A stretch of 64,000 bases of DNA from VRUE01 sp963697915 (GCA_963697915.1 OY969103.1:558001-622000), one strand, 5' to 3'; shown: positions 32,026 to 41,618, numbered from the stretch's first letter. Made by a program: numbers and translations. The notes: generated from the letters alone by a model not told the origin.

Positions 32026-33270
32026 TCACCCGATCTTGTCGTAGAGGCTGAAGATCGGCAGGTACATCGCGATCACGATGAAGCCGACGATGCCGCCGAC
32101 GAAGACGATCATCAGCGGCTCGATCAGCGAGGTGAGGGCTTTCACCTTGGCGTCGACCTCGGTCTCGTAGAAGTCGGCGATCTTGGCCAGCATGTGTTCC
32201 AGCTGCCCGGTCTCCTCGCCGACCGCGACCATGTGGCCGACCATCGGCGGGAAGATCGGGTCGCGCTCGATCGGGCCGGCCAGCGCACCGCCGCGCTTGG
32301 CGGTCGTGTAGAGCTCTTCCATCGCCTCCTCGATCACGACGTTGCCCGAGGTCTCCCCGGTCAACTGGATCGACTGCAGCATCGGCACGCCGGCTGAGAC
32401 CGAGCCGGAGAAGGTGCGCGACCAGCGCGCCAGCGCCACCTTCTGGATCACGTCGCCGATCTGAAACGGGATGCGCAGTTTGATCCGGTCCCAGACCGCC
32501 TTGCCTTTGTCGGTCCGCTTCCATTTGAAGAAGCCGACGGTCCCGATGATCAGCGCCGGCAGGATGATGAACCAGTAGCTGGTGAGGGCGTCGGAAGCGG
32601 TCACGCAGACCTGGGTCGGCAGCGGCAGCGCCGAGCTCTCAGCCGGATTGTCTTCCGCCAGTTCTTCGAAGATCCCGGCGAAGACGGGAATGATGAAGGC
32701 GACGATGATCAGCAGGGCGAAGAGCGCGAACCCGAACACAAGCGCCGGGTACATCAGCGCCGATTTGACCTGGCGGCGAAGGGCGTCGCTTTTTTCCACC
32801 TGGTAGGCGATCTGGTCGAGCGCGTCCTCGAGCCGCCCCGACTGCTCGCCGGAGCGGACCATCGCCCGGTAGAGGCGGTCGAAGACCTCGGGATGGCGGG
32901 CCATCCCCTGCTCCAGGGTGCTGCCCGCCTCGATGTCTGCGCGCAGACTCGCGGCCGCGTCCTTGATCCGTTCGTCCTGGGTCTGTTCTTCCAGCGTGTG
33001 CAGGGTGCGCAGCATCGGCATCCCCGAGGCGACCAGGGTCGCGAACTGGCGCGAGAAGATCGCCAGCTCGCGCTGGTCGACGCCCTTCCAGCTGCGCCAA
33101 ATGCTCTCGAGCTTGAACGGCTCGCGCTTCTCACTGACGTCGAGGACGATCAGGCCGCGCTGGCGCAGCTGCTCGGTTACCTGAGCCTTGGAATCAGCCT
33201 CGACTTCGCCGGCCGTCGCCGCCCCGGCGACGTCCAAGGCACGAAAGGCGAAGGTGGTCGCGCCCGCCAT
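32026..33270 (-). CDS. pilC: Type IV pilus inner-membrane platform protein PilC
   Basis: 414 residues with two GspF domains (FSRQFATLVASGMPMLRTL; WSRTFSGSVSAGVPMLQSI) and three hydrophobic segments (LVFGFALFALLIIVAFIIPV; WFIILPALIIGTVGF; MIVFVGGIVGFIVIAMYLPI). It couples the PilB/PilT motors to pilin. Three bases from the pilT stop, so co-transcribed with pilB and pilT. Confidence 0.93.
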   Translation of the reverse strand: MAGATTFAFRALDVAGAATAGEVEADSKAQVTEQLRQRGLIVLDVSEKREPFKLESIWRSWKGVDQRELAIFSRQFATLVASGMPMLRTLHTLEEQTQDERIKDAAASLRADIEAGSTLEQGMARHPEVFDRLYRAMVRSGEQSGRLEDALDQIAYQVEKSDALRRQVKSALMYPALVFGFALFALLIIVAFIIPVFAGIFEELAEDNPAESSALPLPTQVCVTASDALTSYWFIILPALIIGTVGFFKWKRTDKGKAVWDRIKLRIPFQIGDVIQKVALARWSRTFSGSVSAGVPMLQSIQLTGETSGNVVIEEAMEELYTTAKRGGALAGPIERDPIFPPMVGHMVAVGEETGQLEHMLAKIADFYETEVDAKVKALTSLIEPLMIVFVGGIVGFIVIAMYLPIFSLYDKIG

Positions 33271-33273
33271 CGG

Positions 33274-34434
33274 CTAACCGCCCTGGGCGTAGGCGGGCGG
33301 CGCGGCGGACGGGCCTCCCGTCGCCGCGCCCGGCTGCGCGTAGTCCGGTTGTGCCACCGGTGCCGCCCCACCCAGCAGGCGACGAAGCTCCTCCGGCACC
33401 GAGGCGCGCTGTTCGGCCAGCGCCCGGGTGATCGAGCCGGCCCGCACCAGGCGCGCCAGGTCAGCGTCCATGGTCTGCATCCCGACCGCGCCCGAGGTCT
33501 GCACCGCGGCGTAGATCTGGTGCGTCTTGCCCTCGCGGATCAGGTTGCGGATCGCCGGCGTCGGCACCAGCACCTCGGTGGCGACGACCCGGCCCATGCC
33601 GTCGGCGGTGGGCAGCAGCTGCTGGGTGACGATCCCCTGCAGGGCGATCGAGAGCTGGGTCCGCACCTGCCCCTGCTGCTCGGGCGGGAAGACGTCGATG
33701 ATCCGGTCGACCGTCTGCGCGGTCGACTGGGTGTGCAGGGTGGCGAAGACGAGGTGGCCGGTCTCGGCCGCGGTCAGCGCCGTGGAGATCGTCTCCAGGT
33801 CGCGCATCTCGCCGACCAGGATCACGTCGGGATCCTCGCGCAGAGCGGCGCGCAGGCCGAGAGCGAAGTCGGGCGTGTCGGAGCCGACCTCGCGCTGGTT
33901 GACGATCGAGCGTTTGTGCTGGTGCAGGAACTCGATCGGGTCCTCGATCGTGAGGATGTGGTCCTGGCGCTCGGAGTTGATGACGTCGACCATCGCCGCC
34001 AGCGTCGTCGACTTGCCCGAGCCGGTCGGGCCGGTGACGAGCACGAAGCCACGCGGTTTGGCCGCCAGCTCGCGCAGCACCTGCGGCACCTTCAACGAGT
34101 CGAGCGGCGGGATGTCCTGCGGGACCAGGCGGAAGGCGGCACTGACCGAGCCGCGCTGGAAGAAGCAGTTGACACGGAAACGCGCCACATTCGGGATCGC
34201 GTAGGCGAAGTCGAGCTGTTTGTTGTTCTCGAAGCGTTTGCGTTGGTCGTCGTTGAGGATGCTGTAGACGACCTCGCGGGTCTCCTGCCCGGTCAGCACC
34301 GGGAAGCCCTCCATCGGCACGATCTTGCCCTTGTCGCGCATCGCCGGCGGCACCCCCGGCGTGATGTGCACATCGGAGGCGCGGGTCTCGACCATGCGGC
34401 GCAGGACCTCTGCGAAGTCGAACTCCATGCTCAC
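33274..34434 (-). CDS. pilT: Type IV pilus retraction ATPase PilT
   Basis: 386 residues. PAS-like N-terminal domain, Walker A GPTGSGKSTTLAAM, Asp box ILTIEDPIEFLH, Walker B DVILVGEMRDLETI, His box LVFATLHTQSTAQTV, and the AIRNLIREGKTHQI motif needed for retraction. A Pro/Gly/Ala-rich tail follows. ATG 34428 is an alternative start. It lies between pilB and pilC. Confidence 0.93.
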   Translation of the reverse strand: MSMEFDFAEVLRRMVETRASDVHITPGVPPAMRDKGKIVPMEGFPVLTGQETREVVYSILNDDQRKRFENNKQLDFAYAIPNVARFRVNCFFQRGSVSAAFRLVPQDIPPLDSLKVPQVLRELAAKPRGFVLVTGPTGSGKSTTLAAMVDVINSERQDHILTIEDPIEFLHQHKRSIVNQREVGSDTPDFALGLRAALREDPDVILVGEMRDLETISTALTAAETGHLVFATLHTQSTAQTVDRIIDVFPPEQQGQVRTQLSIALQGIVTQQLLPTADGMGRVVATEVLVPTPAIRNLIREGKTHQIYAAVQTSGAVGMQTMDADLARLVRAGSITRALAEQRASVPEELRRLLGGAAPVAQPDYAQPGAATGGPSAAPPAYAQGG

Positions 34435-34461
34435 CTTGATCGACTCCCGAGGCGAATCCCT

Positions 34462-36255
34462 TTAGGTCGTGACACGGACGACCTCCTCGAGGCTGGTCAG
34501 GCCGCGCCGCACCTTGTGCAGGCCGTCCTCGCGCAGGGTCAGCATTCCCTCTTCGCGCGCCGCGGCGGCGATCTCGGCCTCGGCGACGTGGGCGACCGCC
34601 ATCTCCTTGATCCGGTCGCTCAGCGCCATCACCGAGAAGAGCCCGACCCGGCCTTTGTAGCCGTTCTGGCCGCAGCGCGAGCAGCCGGCCGGCTCGTAGG
34701 CCTCGACGTCGCCGCCGACCCGGATGTCGGCCTCTTCCAGCGCCGCCTGCGGCAGGATCGTGCGCTGCTTGCAGTGCGGGCAGAGCTTGCGCGCCAGCCG
34801 CTGGGCGACGACGCAGTCGACCGCCGAGGCGATCAGAAAGGCCTCGATCCCCATCTTGGTCAGGCGGGTGATCGCCCCGGGCGCGTCGTTGGTGTGCAGG
34901 GTGGTCAGCATCATGTGGCCGGTCAGCGCCGCCTCGATCGCGATCCGCGCGGTCTCGCCGTCGCGGATCTCGCCGACCATCACGATGTCGGGGTCGGCGC
35001 GCAGCATCGAGCGCAGCCCGGTGGCGAAGTCGAGCCCCGCCTTGCGGTTGACGTTGATCTGGTTGACCCCGCTCAGCCGGTACTCGACCGGGTCCTCGAT
35101 CGTGATGATGTTCTTCTCGACGTGGTTCAGCTCCTGGAGCGCCGCGTAGAGCGTCGTCGACTTGCCGGAGCCGGTCGGGCCGGTGACCAGGACCGCGCCG
35201 TAGGCCTGCCGGAAGGACTCCTGGAAGCGCTCCCGGGCCGAGCCGTCCATGCCCAGGTCGTCGAGCGAGCGCTGCGCGTTCTCCTTGTCGAGGATGCGGA
35301 TCGTCGCCCCCTCGCCGCGCTGGGTCGGCAGGGTGGTGATACGCAGGTCGACGCGGCGGTCCTCGACCGTGACGCTGACCCGGCCGTCCTGCGGCACCCG
35401 CTTCTCGGCGATGTTGAGGTCGCTCATGATCTTCACCCGCGAGACGACCGCGCTGACCATCCGCTTCGGCACGTGGGCGGCCTCACGCAGCACGCCGTCG
35501 ATCCGGAAGCGGACCCGCATCTCCCCCTCGTCGGGCTCGAAGTGGACGTCGGAGGCGCCCTCCCCCACCGCCTGGCCGAGGATGCTGTAGACGAGCTTGA
35601 CGACCGGCGCGTCCTCGGCGCTGACTTCGATGTCGCTGACCTCGGCGAGCTCCTGGTCGTCGCTTTCTTCGCCCTCGGTGACCGCCTCGCTGACCGCGCT
35701 CTGCAGCGTGTTGAGGCGGCCGATCAGCGCTTCGATGTCCTCCTCGGCGGAGACCGCGACGCGGCAGTCGAGCGCCGTGGCGATCTGGATGTCGTCGACC
35801 GCCAACACGTTGGTCGGGTCGCTCATCGCGACCAGCAGCGTCCCCTTGTCGACGAAGCCGACCGGCAGCGCCCGGTAGCGCCGCGCCGTGTTGACCGAGA
35901 TCAGGTTGGCCGCCGCCATGTCCACCTGGTAGAGGGAGAGGTCGACGTGGTCGAGCCCGTAGCGCTCGGCGACCGCGCGCGAGAGCTGTTCGGCATCGAT
36001 CGAGCCCTGGTCGACGAGCAGCCGCTCCGGCGGGCGGCCGGCGGTGCGCGCCGCCTCGATCGCCCGCCGCGCGGTGTCGTCGTCGACGTAGCCGAGGTCG
36101 ACGAGGACGTCGGTGACGAAGCCGGTCGAGCGGCCACGCGCTCGCGGCGGCGTCAGGCCGGGGGTGCCGCCTTCGGTGGGGTCGAGCGCCGGCGCGGTCG
36201 AGTCGCCGGAGTCGGGGACCGGCCGCAGGTGGCTCGGGAAGTCCCGCGAGTCCAT
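34462..36255 (-). CDS. pilB: Type IV pilus extension ATPase PilB
   Basis: 597 residues. An N-terminal T2SSE_N/MshEN-type domain (LLVDQGSIDAEQLSRAVAER, YGLDHVDLS) is followed by the ATPase core: Walker A GPTGSGKSTTLYAAL, ITIEDPVEYRLSGV, DIVMVGEIRDGETA, and a tetracysteine zinc motif (CPHC...CSRC). MshEN domains in some PilB proteins bind c-di-GMP, so the motor could share the ligand of the pilA riboswitch (inference). Seven bases follow the upstream gene. Confidence 0.92.
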   Translation of the reverse strand: MDSRDFPSHLRPVPDSGDSTAPALDPTEGGTPGLTPPRARGRSTGFVTDVLVDLGYVDDDTARRAIEAARTAGRPPERLLVDQGSIDAEQLSRAVAERYGLDHVDLSLYQVDMAAANLISVNTARRYRALPVGFVDKGTLLVAMSDPTNVLAVDDIQIATALDCRVAVSAEEDIEALIGRLNTLQSAVSEAVTEGEESDDQELAEVSDIEVSAEDAPVVKLVYSILGQAVGEGASDVHFEPDEGEMRVRFRIDGVLREAAHVPKRMVSAVVSRVKIMSDLNIAEKRVPQDGRVSVTVEDRRVDLRITTLPTQRGEGATIRILDKENAQRSLDDLGMDGSARERFQESFRQAYGAVLVTGPTGSGKSTTLYAALQELNHVEKNIITIEDPVEYRLSGVNQINVNRKAGLDFATGLRSMLRADPDIVMVGEIRDGETARIAIEAALTGHMMLTTLHTNDAPGAITRLTKMGIEAFLIASAVDCVVAQRLARKLCPHCKQRTILPQAALEEADIRVGGDVEAYEPAGCSRCGQNGYKGRVGLFSVMALSDRIKEMAVAHVAEAEIAAAAREEGMLTLREDGLHKVRRGLTSLEEVVRVTT

Positions 36256-36262
36256 GCCGGGC

Positions 36263-36910
36263 TCAGGGGTGGTAGTCGATCGTCGGGCCTTTGTAGCCGG
36301 CGTCGATCGCCGCCTGGACGACGCTCTGCGGGCTCTGGAACCCGTAGCTGACCGAGGCGACCGGGATGCCGCTCTTGGCGAGCTTCTTCGGCCGGATCAC
36401 GACCAGGGCGGGGACGCGGTCGACGGCGACGCCCTGGGCGATCGCCGCGTAGCGGGAGATGCGGTCGGCGGGGACGACGAAGGCGGAGACCTCGGGAAGC
36501 GTCGCGCGCAGGTGGTCGACCGAGTCGCGGACGAGGCGGTCGTCGATGCCGCCGTTGCGGACGAAGAGCAGGACGACGGTGCGGTTGGCGGCGAAGGCGT
36601 CGGTGACGGCGCTCGGCAGCGGCGGCGCCTCCGTGCTCGGCGGCAGCGGCGGCACCGCGCCGGGCGTCCCACTGGCGACGCCTTCAACGGCCGCGTCGAT
36701 CGCCCCTTCGACGGCTTCGCCGGGGGTGGCGCCGGTCGCGGTCCCGCTTGCACCGGTGCCGGCAACGCTCACGGTCGCTTCGGTCGCGCCCGATTCTTCT
36801 TCTTCTCCGCCGCCCCCCATCGAGGACATGACGAAGAAGCCGGCGCCGATCAGCAGCACCGCGACGACCGCGAGCTGCATCATCGGGTTGTTGTTGAGCT
36901 GCTCCCTCAT
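36263..36910 (-). CDS. Membrane-anchored thioredoxin-fold-like protein, first gene of the pilus operon
   Basis: 215 residues: an N-terminal transmembrane segment (MQLAVVAVLLIGAGFFVMSS), an acidic and Gly/Ala/Pro-rich spacer, then an alpha/beta domain (TVVLLFVRNGGIDDRLVRD, VDRVPALVVIRP, SVSYGFQSPQSVVQAA) that resembles a thioredoxin fold without a CxxC. It is seven bases upstream of pilB. Function in pilus assembly is inferred only from position. Confidence 0.7.
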   Translation of the reverse strand: MREQLNNNPMMQLAVVAVLLIGAGFFVMSSMGGGGEEEESGATEATVSVAGTGASGTATGATPGEAVEGAIDAAVEGVASGTPGAVPPLPPSTEAPPLPSAVTDAFAANRTVVLLFVRNGGIDDRLVRDSVDHLRATLPEVSAFVVPADRISRYAAIAQGVAVDRVPALVVIRPKKLAKSGIPVASVSYGFQSPQSVVQAAIDAGYKGPTIDYHP

Positions 36911-37022
36911 ACGTTCGCCTATCTAGCTCGACAACTCGCCCGCAGACCTTGAATCCGGGCAATTTCGCCCGAAACTCCGCGGTTTTCTAAAACTGACCTT
37001 GACGTGCCACAATGAACCTGCT

Positions 37023-37928
37023 GTGACAGGGGTTAGGGAACCTATGGGGCGCCACTACAGGGCCAATCCGACACAGATGCGTGCCGGCGGGCACCTGCTT
37101 GGAATGGCGACGAACCGGATCAACCGCGCCATCCTGCGCCAGCTGAACGAGGAGGGCATGCCCTGGGGCGCCGGCCGGGAAATGAAGATCACCGACACCG
37201 GCCGGGAGATCCTCTTCACCTCGTTCGTCGGAGAGCTGTGGCTGCAGAGCGGCCCGCGCGGTGCGATCGACCCCGATGGCGACGAGGCGGAGGCGACGAT
37301 CCAGGCGCTGATCGAGGGCTGGTCGGCAACGCTGATCCACGCCCTCTCCCACGAACCGATGACCGTACGCGCGCTGGACCTGGCGATCGAGGGCATCGGC
37401 CGGGCCGAGCTGCGGCGCCGGCTCGACGACATGTACAAGGTCGGCCTGATCGAGGCGCGACCGATGGGCGGCGGCGACGAAGCGATCTACTCCGTGACCG
37501 ACTGGTTGCGCACCGGGATCGCGCCGCTTGCGGTGGCGGCGCGGCAGGAGCGGCGCGACCCCAACGAGGAGATGACCCCGATCGACGGCTTCGACGTCGA
37601 GACCGCCTTCCTGCTCACCCTGCCGCTGCTCGAGTTGCCGCGGGACATTGCCGGCTCCTGCCGGATGGGCGTGGAAGTGGTCGAGGACGGGCAGGCGCGA
37701 CTGGTCGGCGCGATGGCGCGGGTCGAGGGTGGCCGCGTCACCTCCTGCACCGTGGAGCTTGACGACAAGGCCGATGCCTGGGCAATCGCCGGGCCCGGCG
37801 AGTGGCTCGACACGGTGATCGCGCCCAGCGCTCGGCGGGTGATGACCGGCGGCAACAGGCTGCTCGCCCGGGTCCTGCTCGACGGCCTGCACCAGGCTCT
37901 GTTCGGGGTCCCGGTGACGGGGAAGTAG
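37023..37928 (+). CDS. Tandem winged-helix regulator with SCP2-like C-terminus, paralog A
   Basis: 301 residues from GTG 37023. Two winged-helix regions (residues ~20-70; ~95-160 with WSATLIHALSHEPMTVRALD) precede a C-terminal domain (SCRMGVEVVEDG, GEWLDTVIAPSARRVMTGGN) like the SCP2 sterol-carrier fold. One of four paralogs in this window (37,023; 37,994; 42,879; 44,002). A CACAAT box lies nine bases before the start, and no ribosome binding site is seen. Divergent from the pilus operon, so it may regulate it, but no evidence beyond position. ATG 37044 is an alternative start. Confidence 0.75.
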   Translation: MTGVREPMGRHYRANPTQMRAGGHLLGMATNRINRAILRQLNEEGMPWGAGREMKITDTGREILFTSFVGELWLQSGPRGAIDPDGDEAEATIQALIEGWSATLIHALSHEPMTVRALDLAIEGIGRAELRRRLDDMYKVGLIEARPMGGGDEAIYSVTDWLRTGIAPLAVAARQERRDPNEEMTPIDGFDVETAFLLTLPLLELPRDIAGSCRMGVEVVEDGQARLVGAMARVEGGRVTSCTVELDDKADAWAIAGPGEWLDTVIAPSARRVMTGGNRLLARVLLDGLHQALFGVPVTGK

Positions 37929-37979
37929 ACCCCGCCCACCGGAACAGCCTCGTCTATTTCAAGAAAAACTGATTAATGA

Positions 37980-37993
37980 CATAATGCTCTTGT
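37980..37993 (+). promoter_or_regulatory. CATAAT box and leaderless start of paralog B
   Basis: TGACATAATG (37977-37986) with CATAAT at 37980-37985, then eight bases to the TTG start. Same layout as the boxes before paralogs C and D. Confidence 0.5.
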
Positions 37994-38989
37994 TTGACTG
38001 AGGAAACGGTCAACGGGAGCGGAAACGGGATGCGCTCCGGAGCGCAGACTCTCAACCTGCTCGCAGCCCCGATCACCTTCCTCGTCCTGCAGGCGCTGGC
38101 AGAGGGGCCACAGCCACAGGCCGACCTGCGCCGCATCGCTGGCTTACCGGCCCAGACCACGCTGCGCGCCCAGCTCAAACGCCTCGTCGAGATCGGGGCG
38201 ATCCTCAAACACCGTCGCGACCGCTTTCCGGGCGTGATCGAATACGAGCTGACCCCGGCGGGGCGTGAACTCGTCCTCGTCTCGCAGGCGATCGAGCACT
38301 GGCTCGCGGCCGCACCGGAAGGGCCGCTCACACCCGGCACCAACGCGGCGAAGGCGCCGATCAAAGCGCTCGCCGAGGGCTGGACGACGACGATCGTGCG
38401 CGCCCTGGCCGCCGGGCCCCGCTCGCTGACTGAGCTCAACCAGATCATCGACTCGCTCAACTACCCGGCGATCGAGCGGCGGCTGGCGGCGATGCGCCTC
38501 GCCGGCCAGATCGAGGCCCGTCGCGGCAACGGCCGCGGCACGCCATACGCAGTCACCCAGTGGCTGCGGCACGGCGTGGCACCGCTGACCGCGGCAGCCC
38601 GCTGGGAGCGCCGCAACCTCCCCCATGAGACCGCGCCGATCTCCCGCGTCGACACCGAGGCCGCCTTCCTGCTCGCCGCACCGCTGATGCGTCTCGCCGA
38701 CGACGTCACCGGCTCCTGCCGGATGGCGGTCGAGATCGCCAACGGCAGGGGACACGGCCTCGCCGGGGTGCTGATCGAGGTGGGCGGCGGTCAGCTCGTC
38801 TCCTGCACCACGCGCCTCGACGGCCACCCGGACACCTGGATCCTCGGGCCACCGACCGCCTGGCTCACCGCGGTGATCGAGAACGACACCGACAGCCTCG
38901 AGATAGGTGGCGACGGCCAGCTTGGTCGCACCCTGACCTCGGGCCTCCACCGCGCACTATTCGGAACCAAAGCCCGCGAGCTTAATTAA
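37994..38989 (+). CDS. Tandem winged-helix regulator with SCP2-like C-terminus, paralog B
   Basis: 331 residues from TTG 37994. N-terminal winged helix (FLVLQALAEGPQPQADLRRI, LKRLVEIGAIL), second winged helix (TTTIVRALAAGPRSLTELNQ, LRHGVAPLTAAARWERR) and SCP2-like end (TGSCRMAVEIANGR, LDGHPDTWILGPP). HxlR/ArsR-type fold. The ligand of the C-terminal domain, if any, is unknown. Confidence 0.78.
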   Translation: MTEETVNGSGNGMRSGAQTLNLLAAPITFLVLQALAEGPQPQADLRRIAGLPAQTTLRAQLKRLVEIGAILKHRRDRFPGVIEYELTPAGRELVLVSQAIEHWLAAAPEGPLTPGTNAAKAPIKALAEGWTTTIVRALAAGPRSLTELNQIIDSLNYPAIERRLAAMRLAGQIEARRGNGRGTPYAVTQWLRHGVAPLTAAARWERRNLPHETAPISRVDTEAAFLLAAPLMRLADDVTGSCRMAVEIANGRGHGLAGVLIEVGGGQLVSCTTRLDGHPDTWILGPPTAWLTAVIENDTDSLEIGGDGQLGRTLTSGLHRALFGTKARELN

Positions 38990-39006
38990 TATGATATTCC
39001 TGACTT

Positions 39007-39777
39007 ATGAGCCCGACTGATCTCGACGTTCCGAGCGACTGGTACCGCTCCGGGTTCCCGCCGATCACGGCGAAGATGCCCTGGGCAGACCGCACCGAGG
39101 CCGAAGTCGACCGGGCGACCATGATGCTGAGGCCGGCGGGCGGCGAGCGGGTGCTCGACCTCGCCTGCGGGATCGGCCGCCACTCGCTGGAGCTGCGCCG
39201 CCGCGGCTTCGAGGTGGTCGGCATCGACATCTCCGAGGAGCTGCTGGAGATGGCCCGCCGCGAGGCCGAAGCCCAGTCGCTCGAGGTCAGCTTCGCCCAG
39301 GCCGACCTGCGCGAGCTCGACTACGAGGACGAGTTCGACCTCGTGCTCAGCCTCAACGACGGCGCCGTCGGCTACTTCGAGAGCGAGGAGGAGAACCGGC
39401 GCACCTTCGAGGTGATCGCGCGAGCGCTGCGCAGCGGCGGCGGCCACCTGGTGCAGCTGCCCAACGTCCTCCACGCCGAAAAGAACCTGCCGAAGAAATC
39501 GTGGATCGTCGGCGAGAGCACGCTCGAACTCAGCGACCACCGCTGGAACGCCCAGGACCGCTACATCGAAGGCTCGACGGTGCCGATCCGCTTCGGCGAG
39601 GTCTTCGAGAAGTACGAGCCGATCCCCTTCCGCCAGCGCCTCTACACCGCCGAGGAGCTGGCCGAGATCTACGCCTCGGTCGGGATGCGCCTCGCCAACA
39701 CCTTCTCCGGCTCCGGCAAGCCGCGCAAGCCGAAGCCCAACCAGTTTGAGGTCTTCATCGAGGGCCGCAAAGAGTGA
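39007..39777 (+). CDS. Class I SAM-dependent methyltransferase
   Basis: 256 residues. LDLACGIGRHSLELRRRGF (motif I), VVGIDISEELLEMA, FDLVLSLNDGAVGYFES, GGHLVQLPNVLHAEKNLP. It is a clear paralog of the methyltransferase at 62,556 (both start with a xxxDWYRxxFxP motif). Seventeen bases downstream of regulator B; a TATGAT box lies 11 bases before the ATG and there is no ribosome binding site. Confidence 0.85.
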   Translation: MSPTDLDVPSDWYRSGFPPITAKMPWADRTEAEVDRATMMLRPAGGERVLDLACGIGRHSLELRRRGFEVVGIDISEELLEMARREAEAQSLEVSFAQADLRELDYEDEFDLVLSLNDGAVGYFESEEENRRTFEVIARALRSGGGHLVQLPNVLHAEKNLPKKSWIVGESTLELSDHRWNAQDRYIEGSTVPIRFGEVFEKYEPIPFRQRLYTAEELAEIYASVGMRLANTFSGSGKPRKPKPNQFEVFIEGRKE

Positions 39778-39803
39778 CAGTCAAACCCAATAGGAGGAGA
39801 AAC

Positions 39804-40622
39804 ATGACCCAGTCGAAGATGCCCGTCAGGCTGCTGGCGGCACTGATAGGGGCGATCGCGGCGCTGGCAGTGCTGGTGCCGAACGCCTCGGCCGCCACAC
39901 CGGCGCCCGGCTACGAGCAGTTCGCCGGTTGCCCAAGCCCTGCCGAAAACCCGGCGGTCGAAGTCTGCTTCCGCTCGGTCGTCACAGGCGGCCACTTCCA
40001 GATGGGCAGCAAAGACGTCGACATCACCGCGCCACTCACGCTCAGCGGTGGCTACGCGGGCAGCGAATTCTTCGCCAACTCGAAAGGCGGCCTGTCGCCG
40101 GTCAAACAGCTCGTCCCGGGCGGCGTCATCGGCATCACCGGGCTCGACTGGCTGGTCAACTTCCTCCACCTCGAGGGCCTGAAACTGTACGCGATCACCG
40201 AGCTCGCGGGCAAACCCAGCCCCCCGGCGCCGGGCAATTTCACCCTGCCGGTCAAAGTCCGCCTGGTCAACCCGGTCCTGGGCAACAACTGCTACATCGG
40301 CTCGGACGCGAACCCGATCACCCTCAAATTCAAAACCGGTAAAACGAGTCCCCCGCCACCCAACGAACCGATCACCGGCGTGTTCCCGAAAATCACCTTC
40401 GGTGAAGACGAAATCATTCGTTTCGAAGACGGGACCTTCGTCGACAACTCGTTCGCGGTGCCCGGTGCGAGTGGCTGCAAACTGACGCTGTTCGGGTTCA
40501 TCCCGATCAGCCTCAACGACCTGGTCAACTTCCAGGCTGGCCTGCCCTCACCGGCCGGCACCAACGAGGCAGTGCAGGAATTCGACGGCGAACTGACGCC
40601 CGTCACGACCGTCTATCCCTAG
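39804..40622 (+). CDS. Secreted protein of unknown function
   Basis: 272 residues from ATG 39804 with a strong ribosome binding site (AGGAGGA). Sec signal peptide RLLAALIGAIAALAVLVPNA with a cleavage site near ASA. The rest is beta-rich with two or more Cys (FAGCPSPAE, LGNNCYIGSD, GASGCKLTLFG) and no recognised domain. Followed by a strong terminator. Confidence 0.8.
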   Translation: MTQSKMPVRLLAALIGAIAALAVLVPNASAATPAPGYEQFAGCPSPAENPAVEVCFRSVVTGGHFQMGSKDVDITAPLTLSGGYAGSEFFANSKGGLSPVKQLVPGGVIGITGLDWLVNFLHLEGLKLYAITELAGKPSPPAPGNFTLPVKVRLVNPVLGNNCYIGSDANPITLKFKTGKTSPPPPNEPITGVFPKITFGEDEIIRFEDGTFVDNSFAVPGASGCKLTLFGFIPISLNDLVNFQAGLPSPAGTNEAVQEFDGELTPVTTVYP

Positions 40623-40642
40623 ACGTCTCTTGCCTTGACGAG

Positions 40643-40675
40643 AAGGGGCCGGGCTTCGTCCCGGCCCCTTTTTTC
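40643..40675 (+). terminator. Intrinsic terminator
   Basis: GGGGCCGGG (40645-40653), loop CTTCGT, CCCGGCCCC, then TTTTTT. Ends the secreted-protein gene and overlaps the convergent yihY stop. Confidence 0.85.
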
Positions 40676-41586
40676 TACTCGCAGTCCCTGCACGGCCGGT
40701 CGTCAGCGGGATTCGCGCCCCGGTCGGCCACGGTCCCCGAGTACGGCAGTTCCCCCGTGTCGTGCAGCTCGTAGCGCAGTGAGTTGAGCACCGCGCCGGC
40801 GAGCAGCGCCAGGCTGAGCAGGTAGAACCAGAGCAGGGCGATGAGGACGAAGCCGACGGTCGAGCCGAAGCGCGAGAGGCTCGAGATGTTCGAGAGGTAG
40901 AAGGGGAAGGCCCAGTTGGCGATGCCGGCGGCGAGGGTGACGAAGATCGCCCCGGGCCAGACCGCCCGCCAGGGCATGTGGCCCTTCGGCACCGCCCAGT
41001 AGATGACGCAGCAGATCGCGAAGACGACCAGCACGGCGACGCTGAGCAGCAGCGCCGTGTCGATCACTTTGATGTCGCTGAGGCCGAGCGGCAGGCGGTC
41101 GGTGCTCGAGACCAGGGTCGCCTCCATCGCCGGCAGGAAGATGCTGGCGGCGATGAAGAGCAGGACGACGATCAGCATCGCGAACGAGAAGCGCTTCTGC
41201 TCGACCCAGCCGCGGCACTCGACGTGGTAGATGCGGCAGAAGGCGGTGTCCATCGCCCCCCAGAAGGAGGCGCCGATCCAGAGTGAGCCGAGGAAGGCGG
41301 CGACCCCGATCGGCGCCGAGTTGCCCTCGATCCGTTCGAGCACGTCGCTGAGCGTGTCCTGCTCGGCGTTGGGGAAGAGCCGCTGCAGGTCGTCGAGGAC
41401 GCCGGTCTCGACCCCCTGGATCTTCAGCACCTGGCCGAAGACGAAGAGCACGAGCAGGGCAAACGGGAAGACCGCGAGCATCAGGTTGTAGGCGACCATC
41501 GCCGAGAGCCCGGTGACGTTCTCGCGATAGGCCCGGTGCCAGAAGGCACGCAGCCAGGGACGTGGATGTCTGAGCGGATTCGCCAC
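40675..41586 (-). CDS. YihY/BrkB-family inner-membrane protein
   Basis: 303 residues with ~6 transmembrane helices (AYNLMLAVFPFALLVLFVFG, FAMLIVVLLFIAASIFLPAM, ALLLSVAVLVVFAICCVIYW, VGFVLIALLWFYLLSLALLA). Family motifs GASFWGAMDTAF and LWFYLLSLALLAGAVLN. Family members have been called RNase BN wrongly; function is unsettled. Divergent from rpoD. Confidence 0.88.
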   Translation of the reverse strand: MANPLRHPRPWLRAFWHRAYRENVTGLSAMVAYNLMLAVFPFALLVLFVFGQVLKIQGVETGVLDDLQRLFPNAEQDTLSDVLERIEGNSAPIGVAAFLGSLWIGASFWGAMDTAFCRIYHVECRGWVEQKRFSFAMLIVVLLFIAASIFLPAMEATLVSSTDRLPLGLSDIKVIDTALLLSVAVLVVFAICCVIYWAVPKGHMPWRAVWPGAIFVTLAAGIANWAFPFYLSNISSLSRFGSTVGFVLIALLWFYLLSLALLAGAVLNSLRYELHDTGELPYSGTVADRGANPADDRPCRDCE

Positions 41587-41618
41587 CGGAAACTCGGGTT
41601 CTCCCAGGCTCCCCAGCC

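Noticed and set aside
32893..36351. A 1152-codon plus-strand open frame opposite pilC, pilT and pilB
   Set aside because: Antisense shadow; the minus-strand genes have complete, conserved ATPase motifs.
36999..37004. TTGACG as a -35 box for regulator A
   Set aside because: It is only three bases from the CACAAT box, too close for a -35/-10 pair.
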